The translations under genes and the position numbers were made by a program. Of a DNA stretch of 64,000 nucleotides, positions 54,530 to 62,598 are shown one piece after another. The DNA comes from Bailinhaonella thermotolerans (lineage in GTDB: Bacteria; Actinomycetota; Actinomycetes; Streptosporangiales; Streptosporangiaceae). The stretch spans positions 126,001 to 190,000 of the forward strand of contig NZ_QZEY01000015.1 of the NCBI RefSeq assembly GCF_003594875.1. The letters run 5' to 3'. The number at the start of each line of letters is the position of its first letter. Positions within the stretch are counted from its first letter, which is position 1. Below the pieces are notes generated by a model. That model ran no database searches. It was given only the letters and a program-made list of their open reading frames with translations, and was not told the origin of the DNA.

Positions 54530-55022
54530 CGCGTCTCCTTGTCCGGGGTTGCGTTCCGGGTTTCCGCCCCGGGCCGGGAGCCGGTCCGGGGCGGGGCCCG
54601 TGGTGTTCGGGAGTGGTCGGGACCTGTGCAGTCGCCTGTCGCGTGGCCGGTGTCGCCCGGCGCGGTATCGAGGTCATCGCACGCCCGGCCGTACCACAAG
54701 GCGGGGAACGGAACGGGACGGATCTGCACGCGGGGAGACGCCCGGGCAGGCCGCGCGGGACGGGACGGGACGGAGCGAGACGCCGCGGGACACCGTGGGA
54801 CGGCGCGGGACACCCCCGGGGCGAGGGCGCGCGCCCGGCGGGACACCGGGGCGCGCCGGGGGACCGCGTGGGAGGTGCCCGCGGCCGCCCGGGACGGCGC
54901 GGGCGGGACCCGCGCGCCGGAGGGCGGGCGGAGCTGCGATGACGCGCCCGTTCCGCTACTGGCACCGGGGGCCGCGCGGGGCTAGCCTCGGGGGAACTAT
55001 CACTGCTGGGAAGTGATGCGCG
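54530..55022. other. Long intergenic region with GGGAC-rich tract
   Basis: 493 bp without a supported gene. From about 54705 to 54905 the plus strand repeats GGGAC/GGGACGG and GCGCGGGACA irregularly (low complexity, strongly purine-biased). ATCACT and AGTGAT (54999-55017) form a 6-bp inverted repeat with a 7-nt centre just upstream of the next gene, and TAGCCT at 54983-54988 is a weak -10 candidate. Confidence 0.45.
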
Positions 55023-55655
55023 GTGCGAGTGGTGACCATCTCGGCGGGCTACGGGACCGGCGGCAGCGTGATCGGGCCGGCGGTGGCCGAACGCCTCGAC
55101 GTGCCCTTCGTCGACCGGGCGATCCCGAGCGCGGTCGCCGAGGAGATCGGGTGCTCCCTGGAGGAGGCCCTGGCCCACGACGACCGGGCCGAGCACGGGC
55201 TCGGGCGGCTGTTGTCGGGGGCGGCCCGGCTGCCGACGGTGACGTTCGGCGGCATCGACGTGTACCTGCCCGAGGCGTCCTACACGCCCGAGGAGGAGTT
55301 CGTCGCGCGCACCGAGAAGGTCATCAAGGAGACCGTGCGCCGCCGCGGCGGCGTGGTGCTAGGGCGGGCCGGCGCGATCGTGCTCAAGGACGAGCCGAAC
55401 GCCCTGCACGTACGGCTGTGCGCCCCCGTCCGGCGGCGCGTCGCCCAGACGATGGCGATCAGCGGCGTGAGCGAGCGCGAGGCCCGCCGCATGGTGGAGG
55501 AGACCGACCGCGCCCGCGGGGCGTACGTCAAACACTTCTACCGGGCCGACATGACAGACCCCTCGCTTTACCATCTGATGATCGACAGTACGGTCATCGC
55601 CGTCCCCGCCTGCGTGGACATGATCGTCACCGCCGTGGAGTCCCTCGACCGCTGA
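55023..55655 (+). CDS. Cytidylate-kinase-like P-loop protein
   Basis: Predicted nucleotide-binding protein of the cytidylate-kinase-like group; true substrate unknown. 210 residues. The N-terminal ISAGYGTGGSVIGPAVAERLDVPFVDR replaces the classical GxxGxGKS loop with the GxGxGG form of this group. VVLGRAGAIVL, HVRLCAPVRRRVAQTM and DRARGAYVKHFYRADMTDPSLYHLMIDS with the Arg-rich lid also match. GTG 55023. A short inverted repeat immediately upstream may be an operator. Confidence 0.85.
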   Translation: MRVVTISAGYGTGGSVIGPAVAERLDVPFVDRAIPSAVAEEIGCSLEEALAHDDRAEHGLGRLLSGAARLPTVTFGGIDVYLPEASYTPEEEFVARTEKVIKETVRRRGGVVLGRAGAIVLKDEPNALHVRLCAPVRRRVAQTMAISGVSEREARRMVEETDRARGAYVKHFYRADMTDPSLYHLMIDSTVIAVPACVDMIVTAVESLDR

Positions 55656-55786
55656 CCCGCCCGGCCGCGCCCACCGTACGGCCCGGGCGGTCCCCGGCCC
55701 GCCGTACCCTCGGATCGATCGATTCGTGAGCATGCCGCCGGGGATGGCACGATGGGAACCCCGGCTTTCGCAAAGGAGCGGTAGAC

Positions 55787-57193
55787 GTGGCCAGCGTGCC
55801 CAGCGTGTCCTATTCGATCACCGTGCGCCTAGAGGTGCCCGCGGGCGGACGGGCCGTGAGCCTGCTGACGCACGCGGTCGAGAACTCCGGCGGCATCGTG
55901 ACCGCGCTCGACGTCACCAACGCCGGGCACGAGAAGCTCCGCATCGACGTGACCTGCGCGGCGCGCGACACCGAGCACGCCCAGCAGATCGTGGACGCCC
56001 TCGACGCGGTCGAGGGCATCGTCATCCACAAGGTCAGCGACCGCACCTTCCTCATGCACCTCGGCGGCAAGATCGAGATGCAGTCCAAGGTGCCGCTGCG
56101 CAACCGTGACGAGCTGTCCATGGCCTACACCCCCGGCGTGGCCCGCGTGTCGATGGCGATCGCCCGCAACCCCGACGACGCCCGCCGCCTGACCATCAAG
56201 CGCAACAGCGTCGCCGTGGTCACCGACGGCTCCGCCGTGCTGGGCCTGGGCAACATCGGGCCCGCCGCCGCGCTGCCGGTGATGGAGGGCAAGGCCGCGC
56301 TGTTCAAACGGTTCGCCGGCATCGACGCCTGGCCGATCTGCCTGGACACCCAGGACGTCGACCAGATCGTGGAGATCGTCCGCGCGATCGCGCCGGGCTT
56401 CGGCGGGATCAACCTGGAGGACATCTCCGCGCCGCGCTGCTTCGAGGTGGAGCGGCGGCTGCGCAAGCTGCTCGACATCCCGGTCTTCCACGACGACCAG
56501 CACGGCACCGCGATCGTGGTGCTCGCCGCGCTGACCAACGCGCTGCGCGTGGTCGGCAAGTCCCTGGCGGACGTCCGGATCGCGATGGCGGGCGCGGGCG
56601 CGGCCGGGTCGGCCGTGCTCCGGCTGCTGCTGGCGGCCGGGGCCAAGCACATCGTGGTCTGCGACTACAAGGGCGCGGTGCACCTCGGCCGCGACGACCT
56701 GGACGAGTCGCTGCGCTGGATCGCCTCGAACACCAACGCCGAGGCCTACAGCGGCGACCTGCGCGGGGCCGTGCGCGACGCCGACGTGTTCATCGGGGTC
56801 TCCGCGCCCGGCATCCTGACCGGCGACGACATCGCGACCATGGCCAAGGACGCCGTGGTGTTCGCGCTGGCCAACCCCGAGCCCGAGGTCGCGCCCGACG
56901 ACGCCCGCGAGCACGCCGCCGTGGTCGCCACCGGCCGCTCCGACTACCCCAACCAGATCAACAACGTGCTGGCGTTCCCCGGCGTCTTCCGCGGCCTGCT
57001 CGACGCCCAGGCCGACGAGGTGACCGACGCCATGCTGCTGGCGGCGGCGGGCGCGCTCGCCCGGGTGGTGACCGACGAGGAGCTCGGCCCCAACTACATC
57101 ATCCCGAGCGTGTTCCACCCCGACGTCACCACCGCCGTGGCGGCCGCCGTACGCGAGTCCGCGGGCGGGAAGGTCCGCAGCACAGAGGCGTGA
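55787..57193 (+). CDS. NAD(P)-dependent malic enzyme with N-terminal ACT domain
   Basis: Oxidative decarboxylation of malate to pyruvate. 468 residues: an ACT-like domain (about 8-85, SYSITVRLEVPAGGRAVSLLTHAVENSGG) that may bind a regulatory amino acid. The catalytic half has AYTPGVARV, KRNSVAVVTDGSAVLGLGNIGP, the metal-binding FGGINLEDISAPRCFEVE, DDQHGTAIV and the Rossmann loop AGAGAAGSAVLRLL near residue 270. The C-terminal SDYPNQINNVLAFPGVFRG is conserved. GTG follows AAAGGAG. It stands alone; pyruvate supply for anabolism is the likely role. Confidence 0.94.
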   Translation: MASVPSVSYSITVRLEVPAGGRAVSLLTHAVENSGGIVTALDVTNAGHEKLRIDVTCAARDTEHAQQIVDALDAVEGIVIHKVSDRTFLMHLGGKIEMQSKVPLRNRDELSMAYTPGVARVSMAIARNPDDARRLTIKRNSVAVVTDGSAVLGLGNIGPAAALPVMEGKAALFKRFAGIDAWPICLDTQDVDQIVEIVRAIAPGFGGINLEDISAPRCFEVERRLRKLLDIPVFHDDQHGTAIVVLAALTNALRVVGKSLADVRIAMAGAGAAGSAVLRLLLAAGAKHIVVCDYKGAVHLGRDDLDESLRWIASNTNAEAYSGDLRGAVRDADVFIGVSAPGILTGDDIATMAKDAVVFALANPEPEVAPDDAREHAAVVATGRSDYPNQINNVLAFPGVFRGLLDAQADEVTDAMLLAAAGALARVVTDEELGPNYIIPSVFHPDVTTAVAAAVRESAGGKVRSTEA

Positions 57194-57224
57194 TGGGCGC
57201 GAACGCGGGAGGCATGATGGATTC

Positions 57225-57797
57225 ATGCCGGACGTGATCCGTGTGGGCGGCCTGCTGGTCGCGACGCCGCTGCTGGAGGACCCCAACTTCCGGCGCAGCG
57301 TGGTCCTGATCGTCGAGCACGACGGCTCGGGCAGCACGCTGGGCGTCGTGCTCAACAGGCCCACGGAGATCGAGGTCACCCAGGTGCTGCCCACCTGGGG
57401 CGGCGTCGTGACGGGGCCGTCCGTGGTGTTCCAGGGCGGGCCGGTCCAGCTCGACAGCGCGCTGGGCCTGGCCTCCGTGCGCGGCGACCGTGAGGAGCCG
57501 CTGGGCTGGCGGCGGCTGCTCGGGCCGCCGTTCCGGCTGGGCGCGGTGGACCTCGACGCGCCCCCCGAGGTGCTGGCCGCCGAGATCGTCAGCATGCGAG
57601 TCTTCGCCGGCTACTCCGGCTGGAGCGCGGGCCAGCTCGACTCGGAGATCCGCGAGGGCGCGTGGTACGTCGTGGACGCGCTCCCCGAGGACGCCTTCAG
57701 CGGGGACCCCTCGCGGCTGTGGCGCGACGTGCTGCGGCGCCAGGGCGGGGAGCTCGCGTTCGTCGCGAACTGCCCCGACGACCCGACGCTAAACTGA
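57225..57797 (+). CDS. YqgE/AlgH family protein
   Basis: Conserved protein of unknown biochemical role. 190 residues with the family start GGLLVATPLLEDPNFRRSVVLIVEHDGSGSTLGVVLNRPT, then FQGGPVQ, RVFAGYSGWSAGQLDSEIREGAWYVV and the end LWRDVLRRQGGELAFVANCPDDPTLN. ATG 57225. The DUF3039 gene begins 4 nt after its stop, so they are probably co-transcribed, as in many actinobacteria. Confidence 0.93.
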   Translation: MPDVIRVGGLLVATPLLEDPNFRRSVVLIVEHDGSGSTLGVVLNRPTEIEVTQVLPTWGGVVTGPSVVFQGGPVQLDSALGLASVRGDREEPLGWRRLLGPPFRLGAVDLDAPPEVLAAEIVSMRVFAGYSGWSAGQLDSEIREGAWYVVDALPEDAFSGDPSRLWRDVLRRQGGELAFVANCPDDPTLN

Positions 57798-57801
57798 ACG
57801 G

Positions 57802-58041
57802 GTGAGCACGAAGATCCTGCCGGAGAGCGACACGCGTCCGGACCTGTCGCACGGCGACGGGGACCACGAGCGCTTCTCCCACTACGCCGACAAGGACAAG
57901 ATCACCGAGAGCTACGTCACCGGTGCTCCGGTGCGGGCGCTCTGCGGCAAGGTCTGGGTGCCCAGCCGCGACCCGAAGAAGTACCCCGTGTGCCCCGAAT
58001 GCAAGGAGATCTACGAGGGGCTCCCCAAGGGCGAGGACTGA
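57802..58041 (+). CDS. DUF3039 small zinc-ribbon-like protein
   Basis: Function unknown. 79 residues with DHERFSHYADKDKITESYVTGAPVRALCGKVWVPSRDPKKYPVCPECKEIYEGL. CGK and CPEC form a likely metal site, and the sequence is highly conserved in actinobacteria. GTG 57802. Confidence 0.92.
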   Translation: MSTKILPESDTRPDLSHGDGDHERFSHYADKDKITESYVTGAPVRALCGKVWVPSRDPKKYPVCPECKEIYEGLPKGED

Positions 58042-58234
58042 TCCCGCCCGATCCCGGCCGGGGCGCGGCACTTTCCGCGCCCCGTGAGGGTCAATTCCAC
58101 GTGTTGTTCGCCCCTGGCCGAGCCCTGACACGTTAGCGTCGGCAGGGTTGGATCAGCGCGTGGGGGAGCGCGGATCCCCTGCGGGGGCGCACGGGGGTTC
58201 GCCGTGCCCCGCGCGGCGACGCATCGGGGGATGT

Positions 58235-59317
58235 ATGCATCGGCGTGTGACCGCCGCCACCTTCGCTTTCGCCGCGGCCCTGGGCTGCCTCACCGTGCCC
58301 TCCAGCCGTACGGCGACCGCCGCCGGGCCCGCTCGCGACACCTGCGAGCCCGCGGCCGCGCACCTCGCCGGAGGCGCGCGAGAGCCGTACGGCGCGGGCC
58401 ACGCGGCGCACGGCTTCGGGCGGGGGGCACACCACGCCGAACTCGAGGCGCGCGCGGGGAGAGCGCGCGAGCCGTACGCCGGCGCGGCGCGGATGGCGCG
58501 GCCGGAGGGGCGCGAGCCCTACCAGCCGGGGCCGCGCGACCTCGCGGAGATGGACGAGCGGCTGCGCCGGGCGCCGGGGGCCCGGATGGCCCGGCAGGAG
58601 CTCGTGGTGCCGGTGCGGGTGCACGTGATCACCGACGGGCGCAAGGGCGCGACCGACGCCGACGTGAAGCGCCAGATCGCGGTGCTGAACGACGCCTACG
58701 GCGGCCGGAAGGGCGGCGTGGACACCGGCGTGCGGTTCCGGCTGGCGGGCGTGGACCGCAAGGTCAACGCCGAGTGGTTCCGCGACCCGCTCAACAACGA
58801 GCAGGCCATGAAGACCGCGCTGCGCCGGGGCGGCCCGGAGACGCTGAACCTCTACATCGCCCAGCTCAGCCGGCTCATGCTGGGGTACTCGACCTATCCT
58901 CACTGGTACGAGCGGGAGCCGCGGCTCGACGGCGTGGTGATCGACTGGCGGACGACGCCGGGCGGGTCGCTGAAGGACTTCGACCACGGGTACACCGGCG
59001 TGCACGAGATCGGGCACTGGCTCGGGCTGCTGCACACCTTCGAGAACGGCTGCCACGGCCGGGGGGACCGGGTCGCGGACACCCCGCCGGAGGCGACGCC
59101 GACCGAGGGCTGCCCGAAGTTCAAGGACACGTGCAAGGCGCCGGGGGCGGACCCGATCCACAACTTCATGGACTACGCGCACGACCGGTGCATGCGGGAG
59201 TTCACGCGCGGGCAGGCGGATCGGATGCGCGCGGTGTGGCGGGCGTACCGGGTGGCGGGGTCGCCGCCGCAGGAGCAGATGCGCAAGCCCGGACTGCTGC
59301 CGGGCACCGGCCTCTGA
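58235..59317 (+). CDS. Secreted M43-type zinc metalloprotease
   Basis: Extracellular pappalysin-like protease. 360 residues: signal peptide (MHRRVTAATFAFAAALGCLTV; cut probably near residue 30), a variable pro-region (about 35-105) carrying three REPYG/REPYA/REPYQ units, and the catalytic domain. The domain has HVITDGRKG, YSTYPHWYER, the zinc site HEIGHWLGLLHTF near residue 260 and the Met-turn NFMDYAHDRC near 310. Six or more cysteines around it suggest disulfides. ATG 58235 is preceded by GGGGGATGT. The REPYG units are built on the same DNA word as the intergenic hairpins. Confidence 0.9.
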   Translation: MHRRVTAATFAFAAALGCLTVPSSRTATAAGPARDTCEPAAAHLAGGAREPYGAGHAAHGFGRGAHHAELEARAGRAREPYAGAARMARPEGREPYQPGPRDLAEMDERLRRAPGARMARQELVVPVRVHVITDGRKGATDADVKRQIAVLNDAYGGRKGGVDTGVRFRLAGVDRKVNAEWFRDPLNNEQAMKTALRRGGPETLNLYIAQLSRLMLGYSTYPHWYEREPRLDGVVIDWRTTPGGSLKDFDHGYTGVHEIGHWLGLLHTFENGCHGRGDRVADTPPEATPTEGCPKFKDTCKAPGADPIHNFMDYAHDRCMREFTRGQADRMRAVWRAYRVAGSPPQEQMRKPGLLPGTGL

Positions 59318-59369
59318 CCGACCCGGGGCGCGGGCGGGACCGTCTCGCCTCCGTTCCGGTTCCGGCGGC

Positions 59370-59531
59370 GGCATCGGCTTCGCCTCCGGCATCGGCTTGG
59401 GTCCCGGCATCGGCTTGGGTCCCGGCATCGGCTTGGGCTCGGGCATCGGCTTGGGCTCGGGCATCGGCTTGGGCTCCGGCATCGGCTTCGCCTCCGGCAT
59501 CGGCTTCGCCTCCGGCATCGGCTTGGGCCCA
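59370..59531. repeat. 18-bp tandem repeat, nine units
   Basis: Nine head-to-tail units GGCATCGGCTTGGGCTCS (variant TTCGCCTCC in units 1, 7 and 8, GGGTCCC in 2 and 3), then decaying copies to about 59580. The tract starts 53 nt after the protease stop. On the minus strand it would read (Pro-Lys-Pro-Met-Pro-Glu)n and on the plus strand (Gly-Ile-Gly-Leu-Gly-Ser)n, both with G/C at every third position, so coding potential on either strand cannot be excluded. I see no good start site. Confidence 0.85.
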
Positions 59532-59681
59532 GGCTCCGGCACCGGCCTCGGCGTCGGCCTCGGCGCCGGCTCGGTTCTGGGTCTGGCCCGTCGCCGAGTC
59601 CGCTCCGGCCGCGGTGACGGCGCCGGGTCAGGGTTGTGGTGACCTGGGGGGATTCGGGAGGGTTTGCCGATCCTTGTTCGG

Positions 59682-59711
59682 TTGGTACCAAACGATACGG
59701 ACGCGTACCCT
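59682..59711 (+). promoter_or_regulatory. Promoter of the MFS gene, leaderless start
   Basis: TTGGTA (59682-59687), an 18-bp spacer and TACCCT (59706-59711), with the GTG start codon 6 nt further, fit a leaderless transcript. The -35 lies in the perfect 10-bp palindrome TTGGTACCAA, a possible operator. Confidence 0.55.
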
Positions 59712-59717
59712 AACTCG

Positions 59718-61106
59718 GTGAGCGCCTCCCCGGACCTGAAGTCCCCTCCCGCGGAAGATTCGAAGACCTCCATCCTGACCGCCCGCTACCGCGCGACCAC
59801 GCTGGGCATCCTGCTCGTGGTCACGCTGATCGCGTTCGAGGCGATGGCGGTGGGCACCGTGATGCCCGAGGTCTCCGTGGACCTGAAGGCGCTCGACCTG
59901 TACGCGTGGAGCTTCTCCACGTTCCTCATGGCCGGCCTGTTCATGAACGTCGTCGCCGGTCAGTGGTCCGACCGGCACGGGCCCAGGGTGCCGTTCCTGC
60001 TGGGCGTGATCGTGTTCGGCGCGGGCATGGTGCTCGGCGGCCTCGCCCCGGGCAAGGAGCTGTTCATCGCGGCCCGCGCGATCCAGGGCTTCGGCGGCGG
60101 CGCGGTCATCGTCACGATCTACGTCATGATCGCGCGGGCGTACCCCGACGCGCTGCGGCCCCGCGTCTTCGCCGCGCTGTCGGCCGCCTGGGTGCTCCCG
60201 TCGATCATCGGGCCCACCATCGCCGGCGTCGTGGCCGACCTGGCCTCCTGGCGGGCCGTGTTCCTGGCCATCGTGCCGCTGGTCGTGCCCGGCGTGATCA
60301 TGCTGATCCCCGTGCTGCGCTCCGCCGGCGCCGAGGACCGTACGGCTCCCGCCGGACGCTGGGCCTGGGGCCGTACCTTCGCCGCGACGGCGGTCATGGT
60401 CGGCGCGGGGCTGCTGCTGTTCGGGGTCGAGCGGCTGCACACCGGGCCGGCGCTCGCGGTGCCCGCCGCGCTGGCCGGGCTCGTCCTCCTGGGCGCGGGC
60501 CTGCCCCGGCTGCTGCCGGCCGGGGCGCTGCGGTTCGCCCGCGGGCTGCCCACGACGATCGTGATGCGCGCGGTGCTGGCGGCGGCGTTCTTCGGCGTCA
60601 ACGCCTTCATCCCGCTGATGCTGCACGACGTGCGCGGCTTCACGGTCGCGCAGGCCGGGATCGCCCTCACGACGGGCGCGCTCGGCTGGTCCCTCGGCTC
60701 CTACCTGCAGAGCCGGCGGTCGTACGACCGGGTCACGCTGGTCCGGGCCGCCACGGTGCTGGTGGCGGCGGGCGTGCTCCTGTCGATCCTGGCGGTCGTG
60801 CCCGCGATCACCGGCTGGGTCTCGGTCCCGGCCTGGATCGTCGCCGGGCTCGGCATGGGACTCGGCGTGGCCAGCGTGAACGTGCTGATGATGCAGCAGT
60901 CGGCGCCGGAGGAGCAGGGGCGCAACTCCGCCGCGCTCCAGGTCGCGGACACGCTCGGCTCCGCGCTCGCGGTCGGGTTCGGCGGCGCGATCACCAACGG
61001 CATCGGCCACGGGAACCTCCCGCTGGGCATCGCGGTGACCTTCGCCCTCATGGCGGCGATCGCCCTGGCCGGCACCGGCCTGTCCGCCCGCATGCGCACC
61101 CGCTGA
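59718..61106 (+). CDS. MFS drug/metabolite exporter
   Basis: Inner-membrane proton-driven exporter of the major facilitator superfamily; substrate unknown. 462 residues, about 12-14 membrane helices, with motif A-like VVAGQWSDRHGPR near residue 80, FIAARAIQGFGGGAVIVTIYVMIARA near 120 and WVLPSIIGPTIAGVVADLASWRAVFL near 160, the motif C region of antiporters. The C-terminal half has MQQSAPEEQGRNSAALQVADTLG. GTG 59718 immediately follows a promoter. No local repressor gene is adjacent on the left. Confidence 0.92.
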   Translation: MSASPDLKSPPAEDSKTSILTARYRATTLGILLVVTLIAFEAMAVGTVMPEVSVDLKALDLYAWSFSTFLMAGLFMNVVAGQWSDRHGPRVPFLLGVIVFGAGMVLGGLAPGKELFIAARAIQGFGGGAVIVTIYVMIARAYPDALRPRVFAALSAAWVLPSIIGPTIAGVVADLASWRAVFLAIVPLVVPGVIMLIPVLRSAGAEDRTAPAGRWAWGRTFAATAVMVGAGLLLFGVERLHTGPALAVPAALAGLVLLGAGLPRLLPAGALRFARGLPTTIVMRAVLAAAFFGVNAFIPLMLHDVRGFTVAQAGIALTTGALGWSLGSYLQSRRSYDRVTLVRAATVLVAAGVLLSILAVVPAITGWVSVPAWIVAGLGMGLGVASVNVLMMQQSAPEEQGRNSAALQVADTLGSALAVGFGGAITNGIGHGNLPLGIAVTFALMAAIALAGTGLSARMRTR

Positions 61107-61300
61107 CCCACCCGCCCCCACCCCGACGCCGCGCCCCCCGCACACCCCGCGCCCCACATGCCCACGCCCCACGGGTCGCGCGCCCTACGCGTCGCGCGTT
61201 CCATGCACCCCGCCCCAGCGCGTCCCGTGCCTGCGCGTCTCGTGCCTCTCGTCCCCGGCGTTGTGCGTCCCGGAGGCATGCCCCCGGGCCTCACCTTCGC
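61107..61300. other. Intergenic stretch, convergent
   Basis: Pyrimidine-rich region (many CGCC, CCCGCG and GCGTCCCGTGCC-like short repeats) between MFS and copy B of the palindromic element. No gene or strong stem is seen. Confidence 0.4.
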
Positions 61301-61351
61301 CGTGATCATGCGGTTTTACGCACACCCTGTGCTTGAAACCACATGATCACG
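61301..61351. repeat. Dispersed palindromic element, copy B
   Basis: Arms CGTGATCATGCGG and CCACATGATCACG (one mismatch) around an interior that contains CACACCCTGTG, the same as in copy A at 7216-7268. It lies between the convergent MFS and nucleoside hydrolase genes. Confidence 0.7.
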
Positions 61352-61412
61352 ACGAGAGGTGGCGAGCCGATGAGGGGCGGGGAGGCCAGGCCGGGGGGCG
61401 ATGCGGCCGGGG

Positions 61413-62348
61413 TCAGGCGCCGAGGGTGCGGATGGCCGAGACGAGGAGCGGCCAGAAGCGGGCCGCGTCCAGGGTGACCCCGACGTGGGCGTTGGGCTCC
61501 CAGTCCGTACGGCCGAGCAGGTCGGCGACGGTCGCGCCGCGCGTGTGCTCGCCCCGCAGCTCGACCCGCAGCGCGGTGTGGGCGCACTCGATGAGGGACT
61601 CGTCGATGACGTACGCCACGGCGACCGCGTCGTGGACGGGCGGGTGCGGGACGCGCCAGACGGTCCGGTAGGACTCGGCGTAGTACGTCATGAGCTGGAC
61701 GCACGCGTCGGCGAGCGGGGTGCCGAGGGCGGCGATCGACTCGATGATGTCCGGGGTGGCCAGCGCCTGGTAGGTGACGTTCAGCCCGTGCCAGACGGTC
61801 GGGACGCCGGACCGCAGCACCTCGTCGGCGGCCTCGGGGTCGGCGTAGGTGTTGAACTCGGCGTACGGCATGGCGTTCCCGCGCTCCGTCGAGCCGCCCA
61901 TGATCACGACGCGGGCGACGCGGGAGCGGTCCCCGGGGTACCGCCGGAACAGCGTGGCGATGTTCGTGAGCGGGCCCACCGCGATGATCGTCACCGGGGT
62001 CTCGCTCTCGCCGAGGAGGCGGTGGATCAGGTCCACGGCGTGCTCGCCGGCCAGCGGGGTCTCGGGCTCGCCGACCGTCAGCGGGCCCAGGCCGCTCTCG
62101 CCGTGCGTGTGGTCGGAGATGTGCGGGTCCTGCGCCAGCGGCCGGTCGCACCCGGCGGCCACCGGGACGCCGGTGATGCCCGCGAGGTCGCAGACGCGGC
62201 GGGCGTTGCGCGTGGTCTTGTCGAGGCCGACGTTGCCCGCGACCGTGGTGATCGCCAGCAGGTCGATCGCCGGATCGGCGGCGGCCAGGACGATCGCCAG
62301 GGCGTCGTCCACGCCGGGGTCGCAGTCGAGGATCACCGGAACGGGCAT
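61413..62348 (-). CDS. Nucleoside hydrolase (inosine-uridine preferring type)
   Basis: Hydrolyses ribonucleosides to base and ribose. 311 residues with the calcium-binding DCDPGVDD at residues 8-15, the TTVAGNVGLDKTTRNA segment, VGPLTNIA near 120, VIMGG near 152, the EFNTYADPEAADEV region and a C-terminal VHDAVAVAYV with the conserved Asp. ATG 62348 with GGGAG 7 nt upstream. Divergent from a LacI regulator with LacI-like boxes on both sides of the shared region. Confidence 0.93.
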   Translation of the reverse strand: MPVPVILDCDPGVDDALAIVLAAADPAIDLLAITTVAGNVGLDKTTRNARRVCDLAGITGVPVAAGCDRPLAQDPHISDHTHGESGLGPLTVGEPETPLAGEHAVDLIHRLLGESETPVTIIAVGPLTNIATLFRRYPGDRSRVARVVIMGGSTERGNAMPYAEFNTYADPEAADEVLRSGVPTVWHGLNVTYQALATPDIIESIAALGTPLADACVQLMTYYAESYRTVWRVPHPPVHDAVAVAYVIDESLIECAHTALRVELRGEHTRGATVADLLGRTDWEPNAHVGVTLDAARFWPLLVSAIRTLGA

Positions 62349-62441
62349 CGCCACTCCCTGGGGCGTCCGCGTGATCGGCCCCGCCGGCGCCGGGCCCTGT
62401 CTCGGCCCCTGTATCGCTACAGCACCCCTGGCGCTTCCGGC

Positions 62442-62457
62442 GGGTAATCGTTTTCCC
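62442..62457 (-). promoter_or_regulatory. LacI-type box in front of the nucleoside hydrolase gene
   Basis: GGGTAATCGTTTTCCC, symmetric around a central CG with 6 of 8 pairs matching. It lies 94 bp from the hydrolase start. A related box is at 62628-62643. Confidence 0.5.
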
Positions 62458-62598
62458 GTAAAACGTACCCAAATCACGATCATCCCGCAACCCCGGACGG
62501 AGAGGGTAGACCGCCGAAACGCCGTCAGGGGCGGGATTTCCGAGTATCCCGCCCGGGTCCGGCGTACGGACTTGCGGCCACGCGACCGGCCGATCACA

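Noticed and set aside
58133-59773. Minus-strand open frame with (PKPMPE)n that runs through the protease gene
   Set aside because: It is antisense to a well-supported protease and has no start with a ribosome site; only the repeat itself is reported.
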